Of a stretch of 36,614 nt of DNA, positions 1 through 6,712 are shown one piece after another. The stretch's first letter is position 1. Every line of letters starts with the position of its first letter. The position numbers and the translations under genes were made by a program. The stretch comes from a virus: positions 1-36,614 of the IMG/VR virus record IMGVR_UViG_3300044637_001190. One strand, 5' to 3'. The notes under the pieces were generated by a model that was not told where the DNA came from, ran no database searches, and saw only the letters and a list, made by a program, of their open reading frames with translations.

Positions 1-125
1 TCTTCATTGGCTAGTGCGTAAAGCTGCTGAACCTGAGCGTCAGTCGAGTTGACGACTTCCGTAGGGACGGGGATCGACAAAAGGCGGCAGGCCCTTTGGA
101 CAATCTGAAGAAGGTTCATCGCCAT
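1..125 (-). CDS. Tail adaptor protein, N-terminal fragment (duplicate of the gene at the right end)
   Basis: This is the first 41 codons of the gene that is complete at 35908-36612. It starts at the ATG whose complement lies at 123-125 and runs off the left edge. It is present only because of the 127-base contig overlap and should not be counted as a second gene. It places the tail adaptor gene three bases downstream of the stop of the 109-residue gene at 129-458. Confidence 0.9.
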   Translation of the reverse strand, partial: MAMNLLQIVQRACRLLSIPVPTEVVNSTDAQVQQLYALANE

Positions 126-127
126 TG
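1..127. repeat. Terminal direct repeat, left copy (circular contig overlap)
   Basis: Bases 1-127 are identical to 36488-36614, with no mismatch that I can find. The repeat lies inside a tail protein gene rather than at a gene border. A length of exactly 127 is a common maximum k-mer size in short-read assembly, so the simplest reading is an overlap left where a circular assembly graph was cut. It is less likely to be a real terminal redundancy of the virion DNA. Confidence 0.95.
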
Positions 128-128
128 A

Positions 129-458
129 TTAGGCCTTTGCAGGACGCCCGCGCTTCTTAAGGGCGGGGATGGTTTCAAGTTCCGCCACAACGTCCGTTTG
201 GTCGTCGCTGACAGGCTGGGCTACACCGCCGGGACCATCCACCCCGTCGTGATCAAACGCTTCAATCGGCGCATTATTGAACGCCGTCTTGAGATACATA
301 TCATATTCCGCGCCATGTGCCGCCTTGTCCGCGTCTGTAGCTACACGCGGACCAATAACCGACGACGAATCGGCCTGAAAGCGGAACATCAGGAACTTGC
401 CTTCCTTATAGAAGGTAGCACCAGGCTTATACATTACGTCGCGCTCAAGATTGTTCAT
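129..458 (-). CDS. Small virion-associated protein with basic AT-hook-like tail
   Basis: This 109-residue protein of unknown function sits between two other virion-region genes. Its ATG overlaps the stop of the upstream gene (ATGA at 455-458). Its TAA is followed after three bases by the ATG of the tail adaptor. The N-terminal half is of ordinary soluble composition. The C-terminal third is acidic and proline-poor and then ends in KKRGRPAKA, which contains the GRP core of an AT-hook, a minor-groove DNA-binding motif. In this position a minor head or connector protein that touches packaged DNA is plausible, but this is inference. I do not recognise the family. Confidence 0.8.
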   Translation of the reverse strand: MNNLERDVMYKPGATFYKEGKFLMFRFQADSSSVIGPRVATDADKAAHGAEYDMYLKTAFNNAPIEAFDHDGVDGPGGVAQPVSDDQTDVVAELETIPALKKRGRPAKA

Positions 459-976
459 GCGGCTGCCTTCTCTGCTTTGGCTTCCAGTGCCAGTGCCAGT
501 TTTTCCTCAAGCTCACGAATGCGCTGCGTCATTTCCGCAAGCGGCTTTTCAGCCTCAGTCTGCTCAATAAACCGCTGCGCCTTAGCGCGAAGGGCTTGAC
601 CACCCATCGGGACGCATTTGGCCAGTTGGCTATCAGACAGGCCCGCCAGAGCCTCAACGGTGCGGATATGAACGCTGTTAAGCTCAATCACCTGACTGCG
701 GCCCACGCCCGCCCATTCCTCTAGCGGTGTGCCGCTCTCAGGGGCTTCCATGTTAGCCTTGAACGCAGCGTATTTGGTGGGCCAACGTTCGCGGTGTTCG
801 TCCTTAACAGCCACGTCAACGATATTCTTGTTATCGCCCGGCACGATCAGTTCCACATACTCAACGTCAGCCCAGACCTCGCGGCCCTCTTTCTCTGACA
901 GAAAGTTGTTACGAACCGGCTTGATATGGAAACGCGGAATGATCCGGTCCCGTCCGTCTGGCGCTACATAATCCAT
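455..976 (-). CDS. Conserved phage head/tail-region protein with C-terminal coiled coil
   Basis: This is a 173-residue protein of unknown function. Residues 1-60 are rich in aromatic and charged residues and look like a compact beta domain (segments such as RFHIKPVRNNF and ADVEYVELIVPG). The central part contains a short helix-hairpin-helix-like stretch (VEALAGLSDSQLAKCVPMGG). Residues from about 130 form a Glu/Lys/Ala-rich coiled coil that ends in a run of alanines. The ATG is directly downstream of the TAG of the FkbM gene, with no spacer. Genes of this type sit between capsid and tail genes in BPP-1-like podoviruses; I recall this only in general terms. Confidence 0.8.
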   Translation of the reverse strand: MDYVAPDGRDRIIPRFHIKPVRNNFLSEKEGREVWADVEYVELIVPGDNKNIVDVAVKDEHRERWPTKYAAFKANMEAPESGTPLEEWAGVGRSQVIELNSVHIRTVEALAGLSDSQLAKCVPMGGQALRAKAQRFIEQTEAEKPLAEMTQRIRELEEKLALALEAKAEKAAA

Positions 977-1555
977 CTATGTCCTCCGATACACAGTGTC
1001 ATTTCCAATCCGCATCACGCTAGAATAGCCGGGCAGATCGGCTTTCGGGCCTAGTCCCTTTTCTTCAAGGACTATGATAGGCGAAAACTTCTCGATTGTC
1101 GCTAGTGCGCCTTTAATGGCGTCAGCCTCGGCACCTTCGATGTCCAGCCAGATCAAATCGCACTGGTCGAGGTTCAGGCTATCTATCGTTTGAACTGGGA
1201 TAGCCGTTCCCGGCAGCGTCTTGTGTGAACCGCAGTTGTCCGTGTCGATGCGCTGAACAGCACACCAGCCAGGTTCCGCCCCTAGCGCCCCAAAATACAC
1301 AAGGGCTTCGTCATATGTGACGTTCTTATGCAGGCATTCAAAATTGTCCTCATCCGGCTCAAACGTGATGACCTGACCGAACACCTTGGACAGCGCCAGC
1401 GGATACACCCCGACATTGCCACCAGCTTGAACACATACCCGCTTCTCGGCCACCAATGGCAGAACAATAGGCATAGCAGCGGCGCACTCAGAGATGACAA
1501 CCGCACGGCATTTAACGTCAAAATGGGGCCACCAAAGCCCATCAATCTGCTTCAC
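977..1555 (-). CDS. FkbM-family SAM-dependent methyltransferase
   Basis: The 192-residue product fits the FkbM methyltransferase family, which usually O-methylates sugars or small metabolites. The SAM-binding loop is visible as VCVQAGGNVGVYPLALSKVF near residues 40-59. It is followed by the acidic ribose-binding ITFEPDEDNF, and near residue 135 by the family signature DLIWLDIEGAE. Translation starts at GTG, overlapping the TGA of the preceding gene (GTGA at 1552-1555). It lies in the same leftward cluster as the glycosyltransferase/DUF115 protein at 2265-3704. The likely substrate is therefore a glycan added by that enzyme, on the virion or on the host surface. The link is inference from position. 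Confidence 0.88.
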   Translation of the reverse strand: MKQIDGLWWPHFDVKCRAVVISECAAAMPIVLPLVAEKRVCVQAGGNVGVYPLALSKVFGQVITFEPDEDNFECLHKNVTYDEALVYFGALGAEPGWCAVQRIDTDNCGSHKTLPGTAIPVQTIDSLNLDQCDLIWLDIEGAEADAIKGALATIEKFSPIIVLEEKGLGPKADLPGYSSVMRIGNDTVYRRT

Positions 1556-1734
1556 TTTGCGAAGCCTTTTTCGTCATACAGATGCCGTTGAGCGTCAACC
1601 GGATGGTAAAAGTCCGGCTCATCCAACAGCAACAGCGCCCGGTCAGCGTCCGTCAGCCGCTCAGGATACCATTTGAGCGTTGCCCACGCCTTGCGCCGCT
1701 CGTTGTCGTTGCGTTCGTGATACTGACTGCTCAT
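1552..1734 (-). CDS. Small charged hypothetical protein
   Basis: This is a 60-residue soluble protein rich in Arg, Asp and Leu, with no recognised domain. I start it at the ATG at 1734 because that codon overlaps the TGA of the tiny membrane ORF upstream (ATGA at 1731-1734), the arrangement used at most junctions in this genome. A longer reading from 1782 would lie wholly over the upstream ORF. Its own TGA overlaps the GTG of the FkbM methyltransferase. It may be an accessory of the sugar-modification cluster; no function can be assigned. Confidence 0.65.
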   Translation of the reverse strand: MSSQYHERNDNERRKAWATLKWYPERLTDADRALLLLDEPDFYHPVDAQRHLYDEKGFAK

Positions 1735-1814
1735 CGGCGCGTGTTCACAAAGATGCCAACGACTAGCAGCCACAGCAGCCAAACGGCGAGAAGCGCGATA
1801 ACCCAGACTAACAC
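1731..1814 (-). CDS. Tiny single-span membrane protein (27 residues)
   Basis: A GTG-started ORF of 27 codons fills the gap between the HNH gene and the next small gene. Residues 2-22 are almost all Leu, Val, Ile, Trp and Ala, followed by Asn-Thr-Arg-Arg, which is a classic one-span membrane peptide. An AAGG sequence lies eight bases before the GTG. The start overlaps the HNH stop, and the TGA overlaps the next ATG. These tight junctions support a real gene, but very short hydrophobic ORFs can arise by chance. Confidence 0.5.
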   Translation of the reverse strand: MLVWVIALLAVWLLWLLVVGIFVNTRR

Positions 1815-2275
1815 GACCAATGCCTTCCCTGTGCGATGCTATCGACCGGACTCAAACCAATGCCAAAGGTCTTCGCGATGGTTTTTCGCTTTTCCCCCTT
1901 ATCGAGCATCATTTTGATTTGTCTGGCCTGATCTAAAGACAGTTTGCTTTGGCCGTGCCGCTCGCCGCGCGCTGAACGTCCCTTACGGCCAGCGTCACGA
2001 TTGTTGTCCAACGCGGTGCCAAGGAAAAGGTGATCTGGGTTAATGCACGTCCGAACGTCGCACTTATGACAAACGAAAAGGCCGTCTGGAATAGGGCCTA
2101 CAAACTCAGTGTAAGCGGCGCGGTGCGAAAGAACCCCACCACCGTGCCATGAGTGTTTGATGACGCCATATCCTGTCCGGTTTATTTTGGCAGACCAAAG
2201 CCAACACCCGCCGTTGGTGTCGTGTTCGATCTTTTCCAAAAGCCGAACCGCCATTCCTTTCGGTCTAGGAGCCAT
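1808..2275 (-). CDS. HNH homing-type endonuclease with C-terminal HTH
   Basis: This 155-residue HNH nuclease carries the motif CHKCDVRTCINPDHLFLGT, with cysteine pairs that probably bind structural zinc, followed by DNNRD. The C-terminal part (KLSLDQARQIKMMLDKGEK and the following 20 or so residues) is a helix-turn-helix of the kind found in phage homing nucleases, where it recognises the target site. I chose the ATG at 2275, which overlaps the end of the glycosyltransferase gene by 11 bases and has GGGGA upstream within that gene. A longer reading from 2320 would cut further into that gene. It is probably a selfish free-standing nuclease inserted between two modification genes. Confidence 0.85.
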   Translation of the reverse strand: MAPRPKGMAVRLLEKIEHDTNGGCWLWSAKINRTGYGVIKHSWHGGGVLSHRAAYTEFVGPIPDGLFVCHKCDVRTCINPDHLFLGTALDNNRDAGRKGRSARGERHGQSKLSLDQARQIKMMLDKGEKRKTIAKTFGIGLSPVDSIAQGRHWSC

Positions 2276-3704
2276 TGAGTAATTTCCCCATGTCCGGCAC
2301 GAGCCCGCGCCCGTGAGCAATGACTTTCACGCCACGGTCACGCAGATACAAAAATTGCTGCTGAAACTCCATCGCCTGCCTAATCATCCAACGGGCGCAA
2401 GTGTATGTTTTGTCACCCAGCACAACGTCCATTGTGGCTTCACCGTCATTCAGGCTTTGCGAATAGGCATGGTGTGAACCCTCGGCATACGAACTGTCGA
2501 AACCATAAAGGTGTATTTTCTTATACCCCGACAGCCACGCCAGATTGATAGCGCGAAGGCCGACCGTGCCTCCACCGGGCACTAAAACGCAGGGCTTCTG
2601 GTCTGGGCCTTCGTCAAACCACGGTCTGATAATGTCCATAAGTTCCTCACCGGAACCCATCGCATTGTGCCACAAAACAACATCATGCCCTGAAAGCGCA
2701 TCAAACACGCACGGATGAACCTGCGAGGCAAGGAAATAGCGCACGGACATTGGCGCATCCTCGACCATGTGCAGATTTTCTTCCCGCGCATCCAGCATGA
2801 CGTGACCGTCTGGGGTTAGGCCGTGCTTGATCAGATACCGCATCGCATTGTTGACGCTGATAATCTTGGCCCCACGCCTGCGATGGTCCTTGATGGCCTG
2901 CACGCTGTCCGCAAGCGAGGGACCACCACCAACAATGACGCAAGCCTTGTCTTGGTCGCCAAAGCCGGAGAACCACGCCAAATCCCGCTGCACGTTTGCC
3001 CGCACGTTGGCATAGGCAAAGTCATGCGTTACGTTCATGCCCTTTAGTTCTGGCATCGCCGTGTAGCCGCCAACGCGCCAGACACCAGGAACCCACCCCT
3101 CAGTCACTTCATGCGGCTTAGGCCACCCGTGAAAGATAACGGCTTTAGCCGTCTCAGGGGGCCATGATACCGCATTCCGGTATGACACGAACATATCAGC
3201 GGGGAACGTGTTCCATGTGCTGATTTGCGTAATCCATTCTTGGTCCCCGCCATTCACTTGGCCTTCAGGCAACAAGCCTTGCAGGGTATCAGACGGCAGG
3301 TCGATAAACTCAGGCTCAAACCACGTCCAGATGTCGGAATGGTCGCCATACTGCCAGCGCATGACGCTGCTGTTATAGGTCGGCCAGTGCCAGTCCTTAA
3401 TGATGCCGTGCGGCAGTTCCTCAAGCCTGCCGGTCACGCATACGTCGAGGTCCATATACAGAACCTCGTCGCCTAATTCCCACGGCATAGCTTCTTCGCA
3501 GAACAGATAAACCTTTTGCCACCAGCCCGGCAGATCGGGATTGTGCGCGATAGCCGTAATGCCCTCTGGCAGCTCATCCGGCTTGTCAGTCAGGCACCAA
3601 TGGCGCTGCTCTTCGTCCAGATGGCGGGCGATGCCGTCATGCAGCTTAATGACGTATTCAATCGGGTATTTGGTCCCGACGCGGACGCTGACAACGTTAA
3701 TCAT
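2265..3704 (-). CDS. Two-domain glycosyltransferase-like / DUF115 (MptE-like) fusion protein
   Basis: This 479-residue protein has two parts. Residues 1 to about 215 resemble a GT-A type glycosyltransferase: the nucleotide-sugar metal site appears as MDLDVCVTGRLEEL (DLD at 85-87), and FHGWPKPHE near 191-199 is typical of phage enzymes of this class. Residues from about 255 show a Rossmann-like DUF115 or MptE-like domain (VIVGGGPSL, KIISVNNAM, then VPGGGTVGLRAINLAWLSGY and HLYGFDSSY). DUF115 proteins include the motility accessory factors that glycosylate flagellin with nonulosonic acids. A strong GGAGG (3709-3713) precedes the ATG. A terminator-like hairpin separates the gene from the capsid genes, so it may be expressed at a lower level. 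The sugar and acceptor are unknown. Confidence 0.85.
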   Translation of the reverse strand: MINVVSVRVGTKYPIEYVIKLHDGIARHLDEEQRHWCLTDKPDELPEGITAIAHNPDLPGWWQKVYLFCEEAMPWELGDEVLYMDLDVCVTGRLEELPHGIIKDWHWPTYNSSVMRWQYGDHSDIWTWFEPEFIDLPSDTLQGLLPEGQVNGGDQEWITQISTWNTFPADMFVSYRNAVSWPPETAKAVIFHGWPKPHEVTEGWVPGVWRVGGYTAMPELKGMNVTHDFAYANVRANVQRDLAWFSGFGDQDKACVIVGGGPSLADSVQAIKDHRRRGAKIISVNNAMRYLIKHGLTPDGHVMLDAREENLHMVEDAPMSVRYFLASQVHPCVFDALSGHDVVLWHNAMGSGEELMDIIRPWFDEGPDQKPCVLVPGGGTVGLRAINLAWLSGYKKIHLYGFDSSYAEGSHHAYSQSLNDGEATMDVVLGDKTYTCARWMIRQAMEFQQQFLYLRDRGVKVIAHGRGLVPDMGKLLNGS

Positions 3705-3716
3705 GCTACCTCCATA

Positions 3717-3751
3717 GCAAAACAGCCGCAGGGACGAACCCCACGGCTGTT
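3717..3751 (-). terminator. Terminator-like hairpin after the capsid genes
   Basis: On the minus strand a perfect 8-bp stem, AACAGCCG with CGGCTGTT (arms 3744-3751 and 3721-3728), is followed by four T residues counting the stem end (TTTTGC). The loop contains a further GGG/CCC pair. It lies between the small head protein and the glycosyltransferase gene. The short T tract suggests partial termination that lowers expression of the downstream modification genes relative to capsid. Confidence 0.6.
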
Positions 3752-3797
3752 AGGCTATCACACTAACCCCAGTGGAGGCTAGGGAAAGGGACAGGTG

Positions 3798-4085
3798 TTA
3801 GATGGCGGTGCGCTTTGCCCAAAAGTATTGGCCAGCGGCGACACCGCCCGTGGTGTTGACCGTGAAGCCAGCCGAACCGGAATCCGACGACGCAGAGCCG
3901 TTGGTGCCAATCAGGATGGTTGCAGTCGAAGACAGAGCCTCCGAAGCACGGGCGTAGAGGTGGAGGCGAGCGTCGTTAGCACGAACAGTCGTGTTGACGG
4001 CGAAGGCCGGGGTCGAGGACTTGTCGTCCAGATCAATCCCCACAGTCGGAATGGTCGAAAAGACCGTAGCAGCAGTCGATGCCAT
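3798..4085 (-). CDS. Small head protein, probably capsid decoration or stabilisation
   Basis: The 95-residue product is rich in Ser, Thr, Ala and Gly with alternating hydrophobic residues, typical of a small beta-structured virion protein. It follows directly after the major capsid gene, where many phages encode a decoration or head-stabilising protein. AAGGAG lies 7-8 bases upstream of its ATG, a strong ribosome site that fits a protein made in large amounts. No enzymatic motif is visible. The decoration role is inferred from position and composition. Confidence 0.75.
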   Translation of the reverse strand: MASTAATVFSTIPTVGIDLDDKSSTPAFAVNTTVRANDARLHLYARASEALSSTATILIGTNGSASSDSGSAGFTVNTTGGVAAGQYFWAKRTAI

Positions 4086-4109
4086 GTTAGTGGCTCCTTT
4101 CTAGGGGGA

Positions 4110-5081
4110 TCAGGTTTGGAACAGGACGCCTTGGAGGAAGGCGTTCGAGAGGGTCAGGTTGCCAGCCCAAACGATAGGCTTGACCATAGCGTCCTGGTTG
4201 ATCGAACGGACTTCTTCCAGCGGAACCATGTTGCGGTCCTTGTGAGGGCGCCAGTGGATGTAGCCGGTGTTCAGCATATACATATGGTTGGCCGGGCAAG
4301 CCCCGCCGAAACCACCGTCAAACACCACGTCGGTGCCTTTGAACTTCAGCGAGACATAACCGGCGTCGCCTTCGTTGGGGTTGCTGATGCGCTGGATGTC
4401 CTGAAGCGCCGACTCATAGAATGCGAAATAATTGTCATCGCACAGAATGAGGTCCGGCTTGTCAGTGCCACGCGAGCATTGACGATACAGGTTGTTCATG
4501 AAGCGAACGATGTTGGCAGCCGAGGCAGCCGAACCGCCGTCCGAAGTGGCTTGGAACTTCTGGTTTTGCCAGAAAGACCACGTTGCACGGTTGATGCCGC
4601 CGACAGTGCCGGTGGTGGGGTCGTCAGCGACGAGAAGCTGAAGGCCACCAATCTGCTTGCCGCCCGAAGCCGTACCGTTCGAGTACAGGTCTTCGGCCAC
4701 ACCGTTCTGCATGGTCTTTTCCGCGTTCTTGATACGCGAGGCCAGCAGGTCGATGATGGCATCAACGCCGGAGTTTTGCAGTTGCTCCAGACCGCTCATG
4801 GTCACGTTGACAGCGATTTGCTTCCAGTCAAACTCAGCCGAAGTGAACACGTCGCTGGGCGAGATGTTCAGGACTTCGTAGCCCGAATAGCGCTGATAAG
4901 TGACGTTCTCAGCGTATTCCAGCTCTTGAATGATGGTCCGACCACCGGACACCGGCTTGATGGTGCCGCGACGGTTCATACGCGACAGAATCGCGTTGTT
5001 CTGGGTAACGTTGTCGGCCAGCTTACCCGTGCGATTACGCAGGGTCGTGGTTGCGATTTCCGAAACATTCGGGGAAGTCAT
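4110..5081 (-). CDS. Major capsid protein (HK97-fold type, BPP-1-like podovirus family)
   Basis: This is a 323-residue protein of a widespread phage major capsid family. I recognise it by its opening (MTSPNVSEIATTTLRNRTGK), by SGGRTIIQELEYAENVTYQR, and by the motifs VVFDGGFGGACPANHMYMLN and WAGNLTLSNAFLQGVLF at the end. Length and order (portal, scaffold, capsid, small head protein) are normal for the group. There is no N-terminal prohead protease or delta domain, and the separate scaffold gene lies 10 bases upstream. It should form the icosahedral shell around the scaffold. GGAG-type sequence precedes the ATG. Confidence 0.93.
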   Translation of the reverse strand: MTSPNVSEIATTTLRNRTGKLADNVTQNNAILSRMNRRGTIKPVSGGRTIIQELEYAENVTYQRYSGYEVLNISPSDVFTSAEFDWKQIAVNVTMSGLEQLQNSGVDAIIDLLASRIKNAEKTMQNGVAEDLYSNGTASGGKQIGGLQLLVADDPTTGTVGGINRATWSFWQNQKFQATSDGGSAASAANIVRFMNNLYRQCSRGTDKPDLILCDDNYFAFYESALQDIQRISNPNEGDAGYVSLKFKGTDVVFDGGFGGACPANHMYMLNTGYIHWRPHKDRNMVPLEEVRSINQDAMVKPIVWAGNLTLSNAFLQGVLFQT

Positions 5082-5091
5082 TTAAGTTCTC

Positions 5092-6114
5092 CTAGGCCGC
5101 ACCGGCAACTTCTTCAAAAGCTGCGCGGATGTCGTCTTCGATTGATCCATTGGACTTGGGAATACGGGTTTGACCCGGAGACCCGGTGACACTGACAGCC
5201 GCCCGTCGCGCCTGCGCCGCCTTGTCTTGCACGGGAGCCGCCGGGGCCTGCGCTGTTTGCAGGAACGGGCGAATATCCGGCCTCATCCAGCAAGCCATTT
5301 CGTAGGCTTCCTTAAGGTCCGATGCTTTCCCGTTGTGCAAGAGGACCGCCATGTCATCGCGGACGTTCTCAAAATACAGGTTGGCAGGGTCGTTCTGGAA
5401 GGCGTCGATCTGGCTGACAATAGGCGCGGTTTGCGCCGTCTGGACTTGGCTTTGCAGGACTTGGAGTTGCTGCTTAAGGGCTGCAATCTCTGGGTGGCTG
5501 TCTCGCGCGGGCTGGGCCTGGTATGGCTGTCCCTGCGGCTGGGCCGTGTTCAAATTCACGCCATACGAACGGGCCAGAAACTCAAGCCCTTGCATTGGGT
5601 TCTTTTCAAGCAGGTCTTGTGCTGCAAGCAGCGTTTTGACCGCGTGAACCTCATCCATCCCTTGCGCGGCCCATTGAGCGCGGCGAGGGGCAAGCACTTG
5701 TTCCAGCGGTTCATACCGCTTCACTTCCTCAGACTTGCGCCGCAGTCCGTGATCGATCTCCTGTTCCCGCTTTGCAACAGCCTGTTGCACTTCCGGTGGC
5801 AGTTTATCGAACGTGGCCTTAGCCGCAGGTGACCACGAAGCCGGGGCGCGGATGGCGAGCTTTGCAGCAGGGTCCGCGACTGCCTCCGAGGGCTGGTCGG
5901 GAGTATCTTGCACCATTTCTGGCGCCTTGGCAATAAACTTGCCGTCAGGGCCCCTTACGCGCCCGTCTGCTGCCTTTTCGCTGTCATCGTGGGGCGTTTC
6001 TGCCTCGATAACGGCTTCCGGCGCAACCACCACTTCCTCAACGGGCGCAGGCTCTGGTGCGTTGCCGCTTACCTCAGCCATAGCTGCCCGGATGTCGTCT
6101 TCCATGTCGCTCAT
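5092..6114 (-). CDS. Scaffolding protein
   Basis: The 340-residue protein is acidic and low in complexity at the N-terminus (Pro, Glu, Ala and Val repeats to about residue 90). It has a helical Gln/Glu/Lys-rich middle (VQQAVAKREQEIDHGLRRKS and a Gln-rich coiled coil near 215-235). It sits between portal and capsid genes, the usual place for a podovirus scaffold that guides shell assembly and then leaves. The motif (D/E)DDIRAA occurs near both ends (residues 4-11 and again near 327), suggesting an internal repeat or a short capsid-binding element used twice. Sequence motifs alone do not prove the role; position and composition do most of the work. Confidence 0.85.
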   Translation of the reverse strand: MSDMEDDIRAAMAEVSGNAPEPAPVEEVVVAPEAVIEAETPHDDSEKAADGRVRGPDGKFIAKAPEMVQDTPDQPSEAVADPAAKLAIRAPASWSPAAKATFDKLPPEVQQAVAKREQEIDHGLRRKSEEVKRYEPLEQVLAPRRAQWAAQGMDEVHAVKTLLAAQDLLEKNPMQGLEFLARSYGVNLNTAQPQGQPYQAQPARDSHPEIAALKQQLQVLQSQVQTAQTAPIVSQIDAFQNDPANLYFENVRDDMAVLLHNGKASDLKEAYEMACWMRPDIRPFLQTAQAPAAPVQDKAAQARRAAVSVTGSPGQTRIPKSNGSIEDDIRAAFEEVAGAA

Positions 6115-6440
6115 AGTCTGGCCTCCACCTGATCAATAGCCGTCTTGATGTCCTGCTTAAGCTCACGGTCAGACAGCGTGGGCCGTGGCTTGGCCGTTAG
6201 TTTCTCGTTCCCGACAATCTCGCAGCCCGCATCCTTGACGCCGCGCTCATAGGCCGACCGACTGTCATACATCAGGCCATTGGCGTGGTTCAGGATCGGG
6301 TCCATGCCGTCGGCCCGAATGGCGGGCATTGGCAGATGGGAGCGCGCCTTGCGGAACTGTTCAAGGCAGGGGCCAGGCCATGCGGCTACGTCGTGCATAT
6401 CGCCACAGGCTTTGCAGATGCGATAAGTCGCACGGCTCAT
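6111..6440 (-). CDS. Small head-region protein with zinc-knuckle-like cysteines
   Basis: I start this 109-residue protein at the ATG at 6440, which overlaps the TGA of the upstream gene (ATGA at 6437-6440); a longer start at 6467 is possible. Near the N-terminus, CKACGDMHDV followed by PGPC could bind zinc. The central MYDSRSAYERGVKDAGCEIV and GNEK is a stretch I associate with small proteins next to the scaffold in BPP-1-like phages. It overlaps the scaffold start by four bases. A minor head or assembly role is likely; no biochemical function is known to me. Confidence 0.78.
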   Translation of the reverse strand: MSRATYRICKACGDMHDVAAWPGPCLEQFRKARSHLPMPAIRADGMDPILNHANGLMYDSRSAYERGVKDAGCEIVGNEKLTAKPRPTLSDRELKQDIKTAIDQVEARL

Positions 6441-6712
6441 ACGGCAAACGTTCCCATTGACGACCAATTGTCAAACCCTTGGCTTTCGGCAAACGCCTGC
6501 ATGGCCTCGGTCAAGTTGGTGTAGTTGGCGCTCAACCGGCTATTAATCCAAAGCAGTTGCGCCTCGTTAAAGGTTGCGGCAGCAGGCACAGTGATTTCCG
6601 CTTCGATCATCAGCCGCACATCACCGTTATAGTTATTGGCGGTTGGCGTGAGGCTAATTTCCCTCGCGCTCGCCTGCCGCTTGCCTTGTTGCGTCTTGTC
6701 CAGTGTCGGCAT
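6437..6712 (-). CDS. Small head-region protein, unknown function
   Basis: The protein has 91 residues. The first 30 are basic and polar, and the rest has amphipathic helices (FNEAQLLWINSRLSANYTNL, TEAMQAFAESQGFDNW). The ATG shares one base with the portal stop codon, and the TGA overlaps the next ATG. It belongs to the head-assembly operon between portal and scaffold. No motif points to an enzyme. A head-completion or connector accessory is the best guess from position only. Confidence 0.75.
   Translation of the reverse strand: MPTLDKTQQGKRQASAREISLTPTANNYNGDVRLMIEAEITVPAAATFNEAQLLWINSRLSANYTNLTEAMQAFAESQGFDNWSSMGTFAV

Noticed and set aside
3795-5189. A 464-codon open frame on the plus strand
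   Set aside because: It lies exactly opposite the major capsid and the small head gene. Its sequence is Val/Arg/Asp-rich in the way antisense readings of GC-rich genes are, and has no recognisable domain or ribosome site.
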